A stretch of DNA of 51,767 nucleotides, taken from a bacterium (GTDB lineage: Bacteria > Patescibacteriota > Minisyncoccia > Phycocordibacterales > CAIZLB01). Below are positions 29,907-37,834 of this stretch, in pieces. The notes under the pieces were generated by a model that saw nothing but the letters and a program-made list of their open reading frames with translations, searched no databases and was not told the origin of the DNA. The stretch is taken from assembly GCA_027490575.1 (NCBI GenBank), contig JAIXXV010000032.1, forward strand, positions 77,211 to 128,977, in the 5' to 3' direction. Position 1 is the stretch's first letter. Every line of letters begins with the position of its first letter. Both the position numbers and the translations under genes were made by a program.

Positions 29907-30563
29907 TTAGACAGTAAAATACCTAATCAAAGACAAAACAGCTAAGTGTGCCGGATAGAACCAATAGAATATCCATCGGTATTTTTTACTAGGAATCGCG
30001 TCATCTTTATAAAGCGCAATGATAAGTATTGCCAGTAGTGAAAACACTTGCAATACAAAGAAGTTTGGCATGGCGTAATAATAAATAGTAGAAACCAATA
30101 TGGCCAAGCTACCAAATATCATATTTTTTCTAAATATATAATATGAAACTATCAACATCACTCCGTATAATCCATAGTCATAGTTTACAAAATGAGAAAG
30201 AACGATGATGCCTAAGGTAGCAAGGACGCTTATGTAAATGTTTTTAACTCTTGTATAGAGATGAAGTATCAAGCCCCCCAGTGTTAAAGTAAAAAATATA
30301 TTTAGCGGAAAACCCTCAATACCTAGCATTCTTGTAAAAATGTAAAATGGTATTTGTGATATGAGTGCAAAGATAGCGAGCCTTCCGATATACTTCCTAA
30401 AGTTTGTAGTGTGTATTACCCCGTTGGCAATCAAAAATGCAAATATAGGAAATGCCAATCTACCAATAATTCGAAACTCTGCTGACTGAGGAAAAAATAG
30501 CATACCTACATGGTCAATGACCATCGATATGACCGCTATGATTTTTAAGGTGGTGGAGTTCAT
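29907..30563 (-). CDS. TraX-family membrane protein
   Basis: MNSTTLKIIAVISMVIDHVGMLFFPQSAEFRIIGRLAFPIFAFLIANGV is characteristic of TraX-like proteins. Confidence 0.82.
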   Translation of the reverse strand: MNSTTLKIIAVISMVIDHVGMLFFPQSAEFRIIGRLAFPIFAFLIANGVIHTTNFRKYIGRLAIFALISQIPFYIFTRMLGIEGFPLNIFFTLTLGGLILHLYTRVKNIYISVLATLGIIVLSHFVNYDYGLYGVMLIVSYYIFRKNMIFGSLAILVSTIYYYAMPNFFVLQVFSLLAILIIALYKDDAIPSKKYRWIFYWFYPAHLAVLSLIRYFTV

Positions 30564-30681
30564 GTCTAAATGTTGTGAAGACTAGTGTGAACCGGCTCGG
30601 TCTAGAAAAAACTAGTACAATGTCCCGCAGGGTTTTTTGAGAGTTTAACCATATCAAATTATGTCCGTTTGGCCTATTTAG

Positions 30682-31122
30682 CTATTTCAATATAACTACA
30701 TCTTCAACTAAATATGAAGTTTTTGCTCTCCAAGGTCGGACACCGATGCGCTGAGAGTACTTTATCTCAACGAGATTTCCTGCTTTTGAGGCTTCAGATA
30801 GTTTTAACACTAAATTATCTCTGTTGTCATTTTCAGAATCAATTGAAAAATCCCATCTTTCAACATAAGCACCACTTTGCGTCACACCCAAACTACCCTC
30901 ATTTGTTTTCCAAATGAGACCCTTTTCGCTCATTTTAACTACTTGTCCAATACGAGTACCTTCACTATACACATGATTGAAACCAATAAGACCAATGGGG
31001 TAACTAATTGTACCGATAATAAGTGGTATACCGAAGACTAAAAGAAAAGTCGTGATTAAGGTCACACGACTTTTTCGCGACGCCTTCTTTTTTCTTTCTT
31101 CTTTTTGATCGAGCTCAGTCAT
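30682..31122 (-). CDS. Conserved membrane-anchored protein, unknown function
   Basis: TM plus HVYSEGTRIGQVVKMSEKGLIWKTNEGSLGV...WDFSI...VEIKYSQRIGVRPWRAKTSYLVEDV. Confidence 0.7.
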   Translation of the reverse strand: MTELDQKEERKKKASRKSRVTLITTFLLVFGIPLIIGTISYPIGLIGFNHVYSEGTRIGQVVKMSEKGLIWKTNEGSLGVTQSGAYVERWDFSIDSENDNRDNLVLKLSEASKAGNLVEIKYSQRIGVRPWRAKTSYLVEDVVILK

Positions 31123-31190
31123 GTATAAATATTATCTTAGATTCTAATTTTTTGAAAGACAGCAACCACCTTGGTTTGTCTCAGTAAAGG

Positions 31191-31207
31191 TGCCCTCGGC
31201 AGGAATC
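31191..31207. repeat. att-like copy of the tRNA-Arg 3' end (17 nt)
   Basis: TGCCCTCGGCAGGAATC identical to 31399..31415 inside tRNA-Arg, same orientation. Confidence 0.8.
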
Positions 31208-31320
31208 TCGCCTTACAGGCGCAGTACAGGTTTCCTATTTTGTAAAACCTATATTACTTAGATTATACCACGATGCAAAATAGGTTTTACAAAATATAGG
31301 AGAACCTTTTCGATTCCTGC
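31199..31320. repeat. Imperfect palindromic element bordered by inverted GCAGGAATC/GATTCCTGC
   Basis: Outer arms 31199-31207 and 31312-31320; inner arms 31228-31252 (AGGTTTCCTATTTTGTAAAACCTAT) and 31280-31307 (ATAGGTTTTACAAAATATAGGAGAACCT). Confidence 0.8.
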
Positions 31321-31356
31321 ACGCAAGTACGCAGGTACTTGCTCTCGGACCATTCA

Positions 31357-31396
31357 CATAAAAACAAAAACACCTAAAGGTGCTTTTGTTTTTATG
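31357..31396 (-). terminator. Intrinsic, probably bidirectional terminator after tRNA-Arg
   Basis: CATAAAAACAAAAACACCTAAAGGTGCTTTTGTTTTTATG, near-perfect inverted repeat. Confidence 0.8.
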
Positions 31397-31398
31397 AG

Positions 31399-31470
31399 TG
31401 CCCTCGGCAGGAATCGAACCTACATCTACCCCTTAGGACGGGACTGTTCTATCCATTGAACTACGGGGGC
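31399..31470 (-). tRNA. tRNA-Arg (anticodon CCU), CCA not encoded
   Basis: GCCCCCGTAGTTCAATGGATAGAACAGTCCCGTCCTAAGGGGTAGATGTAGGTTCGATTCCTGCCGAGGGCA; loop GTCCTAA gives CCU; one C-A mismatch in the acceptor stem. Confidence 0.93.
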
Positions 31471-31624
31471 GTGGGTCATTTATATCATATTTATGATGCA
31501 ACTGAAAACCGCCCGGATGTACAAAGAGAACGCAAAGCACAAAAGTGGCTCCCGGTAAAAAAATAACCGACATGGTGCCGGTTATTTTTAGTATAGACTA
31601 GTACTCTAGCCAAAGGAGTTTGGA

Positions 31625-32068
31625 TTACGACTGAGCCTTTAGAGATCTTTCTATATCAACAACTTCAATATCAAAAATCAAAGTAGCATTTGGTGGTATA
31701 ACATATCCACCTTTACCATCTGGAACACCTGTTTCACCGTAAGCTTTGTCTGAAGGAATAGTAAGAGTTTTTTTCTCACCAATCTTTAGACCCACAACAC
31801 CTTCATCCCAACCCTTGATAACCATACCTACACCTACCTTGAAACCGAAAGGTTGTCCTCTATCAACTGAGCTATCAAACTTTGTACCATCTTCGAGCTT
31901 TCCAGTGTAGTGAACGATAGCTGTATCACCTGCTTGTATTGATAAATTGCTTATATTTTGAGAATCATTCATGTATGTATTTGCTATGTAAGTAATACCG
32001 CCTCCTACAAGTAGTGCGACTACTATGATAAGTGCAGTGAATTTATTTTTAGGTTGTTCTGGATTCAT
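31625..32068 (-). CDS. FKBP-type peptidyl-prolyl cis-trans isomerase, membrane-anchored
   Basis: VHYTGKLEDGTKFDSSVDRGQPFGFKVGVGMVIKGWDEGVVGLKIGEKKTLTIPSDKAYGETG...IPPNATLIFDIEVVDIE. Confidence 0.96.
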   Translation of the reverse strand: MNPEQPKNKFTALIIVVALLVGGGITYIANTYMNDSQNISNLSIQAGDTAIVHYTGKLEDGTKFDSSVDRGQPFGFKVGVGMVIKGWDEGVVGLKIGEKKTLTIPSDKAYGETGVPDGKGGYVIPPNATLIFDIEVVDIERSLKAQS

Positions 32069-32121
32069 TTTGTAATTTTATCTAATAATTTGATAAGAAA
32101 TATACTAAGAAACTGACCGAG

Positions 32122-32400
32122 CTAGGCTTGTGGAGCATCAGCAACAGCCTCTTCTGCAGACGAACCTGTATCGATACCAGCAACTTTTGACAATAGCTGT
32201 TCGTTGTAACCAACAACAATCTGTCCGTCAATATCAAAAACAGGTACTCCTAGTTGACCGCTCTTTTGGACCATCTCTTCTCTCGCTGTTGCATCAACAG
32301 ATACATCAACATCTGTAAATGGAACATTGTGGCTACTAAGAAACTCTTTTGCAACTTTGCAATATCCGCACGAAGGCGTACTGTATATTTTTATTGTCAT
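32122..32400 (-). CDS. Glutaredoxin-like protein
   Basis: MTIKIYSTPSCGYCKVAKEFLSSHNVPFTDVDVSVD...GQLGVPVFDIDGQIVVGYN; CGYC active site. Confidence 0.92.
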   Translation of the reverse strand: MTIKIYSTPSCGYCKVAKEFLSSHNVPFTDVDVSVDATAREEMVQKSGQLGVPVFDIDGQIVVGYNEQLLSKVAGIDTGSSAEEAVADAPQA

Positions 32401-32406
32401 AATTTA

Positions 32407-32859
32407 CTATTCTACCAGATTTTGTGTAGGAGAGCTACTTGAAATCTGACCCTTTTCTTCATCACCTTCATTACCGCCACCAAACACACCCTTCACCGAA
32501 TCCCAGAATCTCTGCAAGACATTTTTCTTTTCTTGCTCCACTTCAAGTGGAAGTTCTTTCTCGACTATAACAATCACACCTTCACCCTCTTTCACAACAT
32601 CAAACTTCTTTCGTATCTCTGCTTCTATACCAGCATCCGCCTGTATGTGCTCAGCCTTAGCCTTTATATCATTGAACCTGCCCTCGAGCTCAGCTTTTTG
32701 CTCTTCTATCCTTTCTAGCTCTACACGACTATCTTTTTCTTTTTTGTAAATGTTTAGAGTGGCCCTCCCGAGCATTAACAAAAATACAAATAGCAAAAAT
32801 ATAACAAGTTTTGAATACAAGTACTTTTTATATCTGTTACGTTGTTGAAACTCACGCAT
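32407..32859 (-). CDS. Septum formation initiator (FtsB/DivIC-like)
   Basis: N-terminal TM, coiled coil, then AGIEAEIRKKFDVVKEGEGVIVIV typical of FtsB/DivIC. Confidence 0.8.
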   Translation of the reverse strand: MREFQQRNRYKKYLYSKLVIFLLFVFLLMLGRATLNIYKKEKDSRVELERIEEQKAELEGRFNDIKAKAEHIQADAGIEAEIRKKFDVVKEGEGVIVIVEKELPLEVEQEKKNVLQRFWDSVKGVFGGGNEGDEEKGQISSSSPTQNLVE

Positions 32860-32877
32860 TGTTATATTATATACAAC

Positions 32878-32988
32878 ATGTTATTTAATCCAAAGAACCA
32901 ACGTATTATCCGAGCACTTAGCGTCATCCTCGGAGTCATCATTATCATTTCTATGGTCGCTATGTATATACCTGTTTTGTTTCTCTAG
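32878..32988 (+). CDS. 36 aa single-TM small protein
   Basis: Manual translation MLFNPKNQRIIRALSVILGVIIIISMVAMYIPVLFL*. Below the ORF-track cutoff. Confidence 0.5.
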   Translation: MLFNPKNQRIIRALSVILGVIIIISMVAMYIPVLFL

Positions 32989-33044
32989 TTTTATAGTTTG
33001 ATAAAGTTTTTGTCATAAAATCACCAGGTTTGAATTATAAAAAT

Positions 33045-33094
33045 CCCCCTGACCCCACCAGCGCATTTTCACGCGAAAGTAATGAGTCAAAGGG
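33045..33094 (-). terminator. Intrinsic terminator of the 33154..33861 gene
   Basis: Minus strand CCCTTTGACTC ... GGGTCAGGGGG followed by ATTTTTATAA; 11 bp stem with G-U pairs. Confidence 0.6.
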
Positions 33095-33153
33095 ATTGAG
33101 AGCTGGAGGTTCAAGGAATCTAGGTGGAGGCATGTGCCTCCCAGTAGGTCCAC

Positions 33154-33861
33154 CTACTGGTTCAGTTGCGGAACCACGAATCGACGACGACTCTCAGCCT
33201 CCCAGACGTCATCGCTTAAGAAGCGATATATGATGGCGCGGAGGGAACCATCAGAGCCAACACCCACGCTCGCTACGAAGAACTCATTGCCAACCTTGAA
33301 CAAGAACAGGAACCATGCGTAGCCGGCATCTCCTGGCTTTTCATGAATCAAGTAGCTGTTGTGCAACTTCTGCTTGAAGAAACGAATGATCTGAGCCTGA
33401 GTAAGACACAAGGCGTTCAGGTCGGTTCCAAGACTACCGTAGATCTGATCGAATGTGCCATCCTTGGTCATCTCGTGGACGTGGACGTTTTGGACTTTCT
33501 TTGGATTACCTTTGACGTTGGTGTTCCAGTTCCTGAAATCGCTGTCGAGGTAACCACTGAAGAGTCTTCCTTCTTCAGCAATTACTTCCGTTCCGTCGGT
33601 CGGCTCAAGGGTTAGTATTTCAGCACCCGAGATGAGCCTCAAGCGGTCAGTAGCATCTTCAACCATTTCCACTAGCAGTTTTTTAATAAACCCCATGATC
33701 TTAATGGCCAGATGTGGATTGTCTTTGACTCGTTGAATGATGGCACCATTGAGAGAACCACCCTTTTCGAGTTCATCGATGACTTTTTCAACCGCCTCAC
33801 GTGCCAAAGCTTCAACAGCTGAAGCAAGTGCATATTTCTGCATACTTGTAATCTCACTCAT
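33154..33861 (-). CDS. Hypothetical protein, unknown family, SD-led
   Basis: 235 aa; SD AAAGGA at 33868-33873; own predicted promoter and terminator. Confidence 0.75.
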   Translation of the reverse strand: MSEITSMQKYALASAVEALAREAVEKVIDELEKGGSLNGAIIQRVKDNPHLAIKIMGFIKKLLVEMVEDATDRLRLISGAEILTLEPTDGTEVIAEEGRLFSGYLDSDFRNWNTNVKGNPKKVQNVHVHEMTKDGTFDQIYGSLGTDLNALCLTQAQIIRFFKQKLHNSYLIHEKPGDAGYAWFLFLFKVGNEFFVASVGVGSDGSLRAIIYRFLSDDVWEAESRRRFVVPQLNQ

Positions 33862-33907
33862 GAATTATCCTTTCATTGTTTTGAGGTTTCGTTGTTACTG
33901 AATGGTA

Positions 33908-33962
33908 TTTAACCACAGTACACAATGCCCCTCCTTCCGAGACACTCTGTACTGTGGTTAAA
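33908..33962 (-). promoter_or_regulatory. Perfect 15-bp inverted repeat in the 5' leader of 33154..33861
   Basis: TTTAACCACAGTACA - 25 nt - TGTACTGTGGTTAAA; loop on the minus strand contains AAGGAGGGG. Confidence 0.75.
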
Positions 33963-33994
33963 ATTGTCATATGTTAAAGAACTTATCGCTGATA

Positions 33995-34022
33995 TAGTAC
34001 AATTGATAATGAGATTGTCAAT
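33995..34022 (-). promoter_or_regulatory. Sigma70-type promoter for 33154..33861 (approximate coordinates)
   Basis: Minus strand TTGACA ATCTCATTATCAATTG TACTAT (16-nt spacer). Confidence 0.65.
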
Positions 34023-34026
34023 CACA

Positions 34027-34242
34027 AGAAACTTCAGACTATTTTTTGAGAGACTTGTGAGTTGCAACTGCCTCCTTACCTAAGGAATTCTGATTAGTGC
34101 TACGAGATGACTTACGAGCTGCAGTTGCCCTTTTTGTCTAAGAAACTCAGACTGGTTTTTGGAGAGACTTGTGAGTTGCAACGAACAGAGGAAGTTTTCA
34201 CCAGAAAACTTCCGTTCTCTCAAAAAACTAGTCTGAGTTTCT
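34027..34242. repeat. Degenerate direct/inverted repeat cluster downstream of lepA
   Basis: Direct copies at 34027-34068 and 34141-34182; inverted copy 34214-34242 overlapping the lepA stop; perfect inner hairpin GGAAGTTTTC-ACCA-GAAAACTTCC at 34190-34213. Confidence 0.8.
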
Positions 34243-36138
34243 CATCATTTTCAAAAACACCTCATGCGGAATATTCACCGCACCTTTACTTCGCTCTTGC
34301 ATCTTCTTCTTACCTTTCTTTTGTTTTTCCAAAAGCTTTTTCTTTCTAGAAACGTCACCACCATATAGATAGCCAGTCACGTCTTTTCTCATAGCCGATA
34401 ATGACTCCGATGCGATGATACGCCCATAGGCTTTTGCTTGCATTTTTGTTACGAAAAGTTGTCTTGGCAAAACTTCCTTGAGTCTCTCTACCGCTTTCTT
34501 GCCTTCTTCTTCTACTCTTCTTGACGAGACTACTCTTGTAAATGCTTCTACTGGCTCCTCCGCCACAAGTATATCCATACGCGTTACATCTGCATCTCGC
34601 ATACCATTGAACTCATATGACAAAGACGCATATCCAGAAGATATACTTTTCAGCTCATCGAAAAAGTTTCGCATAAGTTCTCTAAGTGGCATGTCGATTA
34701 TTAGTTGAGCTCTTCCATCTCCAAAAGAAACAGTATCTTTGAGTTCTGCTTCATGATCATAGAGAAGTTGATAGATTGATCCAGTATAGTCTAGAGGCGT
34801 AATGATAGATAGCTTTACCCAAGGCTCTCTAACTGATTCGTATTGTCCATGGTCTGGGAAAAGCGCAGGTGAATACACCATGACTGTTCTTTTACCATTT
34901 TCATCTGTCTTGATCTGACTTGAATAAATATTTCCAATACTGTTCTGCACTGCATTACCACTTGAACCTCCCTTGAGAGTAACTTCATATGTAATACTTG
35001 GAGTTGCGATAACTAGGTCTAAACCGAATTCTCTCTTGAGTCTCTCGGTGATAATTTCCAAATGAAGCAGTCCTAAAAATCCACATCTAAATCCTCGTCC
35101 TAGTGAGCCTGAAGATTCTTCTTCATGTGAAAATGCTGAATCAGAAAGTCTAAGCTTTCCTAGCGCTTGCTTTAGTAGTTCAAAATCATCTGCATCTTCT
35201 GGATATACCGATGCCCATACTACGGGTGAAGGATTCATGTATCCAGCAAGTTCAGGTAAAGGCTTCTTGTGAAGGGTTATAGTATCTCCTACAGATGCGA
35301 TACCCGGTTGCTTGATACCTGTGACTATATATCCGATTTGACCTGAGCCTAATGATTGTGTGGCCATTTCAGCCGGTGTAAATATACCTACCTCAAGTGC
35401 ATAAAACTTCTCACCCGCTATACGAAACAAAAGCTCGTCACCCTTTTTGACTGAGCCGTCCATCACACGTACATATACGATAACTCCTTTGTGGTTTGAG
35501 TACTGGAAGTCAAAAACCAAACCTCTAAAACTTCCAGATGCAGGTATCTCCTCAACAGGTACTGGTACTTTTTTGATAATCTCTTGCAGCAAAGTTTCAA
35601 CACCCTGACCAGTCTTTCCAGATGTTTCAATAATATCATCAAGATCACATTTTAAAAGAGAAATCATTTCCTCTTTAATATCATCAAGTCTCGCAAGCGG
35701 TGAATCGACTTTTGATAGCACGGGTATGATAGTCAAACCAGTCTCTTGTGCCATACGAAGTGTAGTAAGTGTCTGAGCCTGCACACCTTGTGTAGCATCT
35801 ACTAGTAAGATACATCCCTCTACCGCCTTGAGCGCTCGAGAAACTTCATATGAGAAGTCAATGTGTCCAGGAGTGTCGATCAGGTTTAGCTGATACAAAC
35901 CAGCATCAATACCTTTTTCTTTAGAGACAGCATCATTGACAGTGTAGTGCATTTGCACAGGTCGCATCTTGATTGTGATACCTTTTTCACGCTCAAGTTC
36001 CATATCGTCCAGGACCTGATTCATCATCTTCCTCTTCTCTATTGTATTTGTTAGCTCCAACATTCTATCAGCCAAGGTTGATTTACCGTGGTCAATGTGC
36101 GCTATGATACTGAAGTTTCTGATGTTTTTGAGTTCCAT
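34228..36138 (-). CDS. lepA: Elongation factor 4 (LepA)
   Basis: MELKNIRNFSIIAHIDHGKSTLADRMLELT...NLIDTPGHIDFSYEVSRALKAVEGCILLVDATQGVQAQT; C-terminal YLYGGDVSRKKKLLEKQKKGKKKM. Confidence 0.98.
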   Translation of the reverse strand: MELKNIRNFSIIAHIDHGKSTLADRMLELTNTIEKRKMMNQVLDDMELEREKGITIKMRPVQMHYTVNDAVSKEKGIDAGLYQLNLIDTPGHIDFSYEVSRALKAVEGCILLVDATQGVQAQTLTTLRMAQETGLTIIPVLSKVDSPLARLDDIKEEMISLLKCDLDDIIETSGKTGQGVETLLQEIIKKVPVPVEEIPASGSFRGLVFDFQYSNHKGVIVYVRVMDGSVKKGDELLFRIAGEKFYALEVGIFTPAEMATQSLGSGQIGYIVTGIKQPGIASVGDTITLHKKPLPELAGYMNPSPVVWASVYPEDADDFELLKQALGKLRLSDSAFSHEEESSGSLGRGFRCGFLGLLHLEIITERLKREFGLDLVIATPSITYEVTLKGGSSGNAVQNSIGNIYSSQIKTDENGKRTVMVYSPALFPDHGQYESVREPWVKLSIITPLDYTGSIYQLLYDHEAELKDTVSFGDGRAQLIIDMPLRELMRNFFDELKSISSGYASLSYEFNGMRDADVTRMDILVAEEPVEAFTRVVSSRRVEEEGKKAVERLKEVLPRQLFVTKMQAKAYGRIIASESLSAMRKDVTGYLYGGDVSRKKKLLEKQKKGKKKMQERSKGAVNIPHEVFLKMMRNSD

Positions 36139-36221
36139 GTTACCAAAGCAATATACCAGAAAAAGGCGGAAATATGAAATGCGGTTTATAAGTTAGAGGT
36201 GTTTCCGCAACCTTCTAGGGC

Positions 36222-36590
36222 CTATAGTGACATGATGAATTTTTCTATTTCACCTTCTGGTAGGTCTATGTTCGGGACATGTTTTTCTTCTGGAATAGAG
36301 CTGCCCGTTATAGCATGAAAAAGTTTACATTTTTCCAACTCGGTTCTACTGTATTTTACCTTCATTTCATCTACAAACTTTCTTGGTAAGTCATATACTT
36401 CAAAATCACCGCTTTCTCTGAATCTTCGCTCGAGTTTTTCAAATACAATTTTCTTAATTAGTTCAATGGATTTTTCAGCAATGCCACCTTCTTGAACATT
36501 ATCCACTGTATCTGTTTCCTGTATCTCTAAAGGCAACGCTGGACCAGCTTTTTCTTGTTCATCCATTGTAGGCATTTCTTTGCTTATCAT
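36222..36590 (-). CDS. Hypothetical protein
   Basis: 122 aa ORF between flanking minus-strand genes; no recognised domain. Confidence 0.6.
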   Translation of the reverse strand: MISKEMPTMDEQEKAGPALPLEIQETDTVDNVQEGGIAEKSIELIKKIVFEKLERRFRESGDFEVYDLPRKFVDEMKVKYSRTELEKCKLFHAITGSSIPEEKHVPNIDLPEGEIEKFIMSL

Positions 36591-36643
36591 ATGAGTATTG
36601 TATCAAATATTAGTAGATTTAGTCTAAATTTTATATAAAAAGT

Positions 36644-36670
36644 CCCCCGGCCCATGTGGTGGGTCGGGGG
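36644..36670 (-). terminator. GC-rich intrinsic terminator of 36705..37031
   Basis: CCCCCGGCCCATGTGGTGGGTCGGGGG hairpin; minus strand followed by ACTTTTTATATAAAATTT. Confidence 0.8.
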
Positions 36671-36704
36671 GGGTTACAAGCAAGAGAAGGAGGAAAAACT
36701 TGAT

Positions 36705-37031
36705 TCACCCCTCGTTTTGATGGTGTTCCAGGATATCATGCATTACCCCTCTGCAAAACTTAGCTGTTGATTGATTAATCTTCGAATTGTCGCCGCCTTC
36801 CACATACTCAGCGGCAACGACAGTGTTGAAATAAATCACAAGTTTGCTGTCAGATTCAAGTTTGTAAGTCAGGAATTCTTGCATTTCTTTGGCGTGTCTG
36901 CCAACAAGTCGATGGATCTTTAGGCTACCCCACATGATACGAATGTGTGTACCTGGTTCTATGGCCTTGCTACAGTGAGAGAGGGAGTAAAATACCCTCC
37001 TCTTATTTCTAACGATTTCTGCAAATGTCAC
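36705..37031 (-). CDS. Hypothetical protein, SD-led, probable GTG start
   Basis: ORF extends to 37097, but GGAGG (37040-37044) lies 8 nt upstream of GTG at 37031 giving (V)TFAEIVRNKRRVFYSLSH... Confidence 0.65.
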   Translation of the reverse strand: MTFAEIVRNKRRVFYSLSHCSKAIEPGTHIRIMWGSLKIHRLVGRHAKEMQEFLTYKLESDSKLVIYFNTVVAAEYVEGGDNSKINQSTAKFCRGVMHDILEHHQNEG

Positions 37032-37126
37032 AACATTATCCTCCAATTTAGAATTTTTTGGTTTTTTTGACACCCGCAAGACCACCAGGTCAAGCAAGTT
37101 CAGAACTATTGGTTCCGAGAAATATT

Positions 37127-37819
37127 CTACCTATCTTTTGAGATTTGTCCATCTTTTAGGAATATAACCCTGTCAGTAGCGTCTCCGTATTCGTCTTCAT
37201 GAGTTACCATCACTATGGTCTGCCCTTCTTTGTTTAACTCTTGGAATATCTTTAGGATCATAGCTGATGACTCAGTATCAAGGTTAGCAGTAGGCTCATC
37301 GGCAAAAAGTATCTTTGGTTTGTGTGCTATAGCTCTAGCAATACTCACACGCTGTTGTTCACCTCCAGATAGCTTTGACGGCAAATTATTGACTCTATGA
37401 CCTAGGCCTACTTTTGTAAGTGTTTGATCTGCTATGACATAGGCATCCGCTATTTCTATACCTTGCATGATTAGTGGTACAGCCACGTTCTCTCTTGCTG
37501 TCAGGTCAGGTAGTAAAGCATAGTCTTGAAAAACATATCCAAGCTCCTTAAGTCTAAAGGCGACTCTGTCATCTTCAGGCATGTCAGTAACATTAAATCC
37601 GTCTACATATATCTGACCAGATGTCACATGATCCAAGAGACTCACTTGATACATGAGTGTACTCTTACCAGCGCCCGATCGTCCCATAATAGCCACAAAC
37701 TCACCTCTCTTTATCTCTAGGTTTATTCCTTTCAAAACCTCAGTCACTTTATCACCGTCAGTAAACTGCTTTCTGACTTCTTTTGTGACTATGATGTTTT
37801 CGTTAAGGTCTGGTTTCAT
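37127..37819 (-). CDS. ABC transporter ATPase (MacB/LolD type)
   Basis: VAIMGRSGAGKSTLMYQVSLLDHVTSGQIYVDG; LSGGEQQRVSIARAIAHKPKILFADEPTANLDTESS. Confidence 0.95.
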   Translation of the reverse strand: MKPDLNENIIVTKEVRKQFTDGDKVTEVLKGINLEIKRGEFVAIMGRSGAGKSTLMYQVSLLDHVTSGQIYVDGFNVTDMPEDDRVAFRLKELGYVFQDYALLPDLTARENVAVPLIMQGIEIADAYVIADQTLTKVGLGHRVNNLPSKLSGGEQQRVSIARAIAHKPKILFADEPTANLDTESSAMILKIFQELNKEGQTIVMVTHEDEYGDATDRVIFLKDGQISKDR

Positions 37820-37834
37820 TTTTTTATTAAATTA

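Noticed and set aside
31185-31350. Second tRNA or tmRNA next to tRNA-Arg
   Set aside because: Only the 3' 17 nt of the tRNA is present; no complete cloverleaf or tmRNA-like tag region could be drawn, so it was reported as an att-like/palindromic element.
33030-33322. Plus-strand ORFs 33030..33233 and 33134..33322
   Set aside because: They overlap the terminator and 3' end of the SD-led minus-strand gene; no support.
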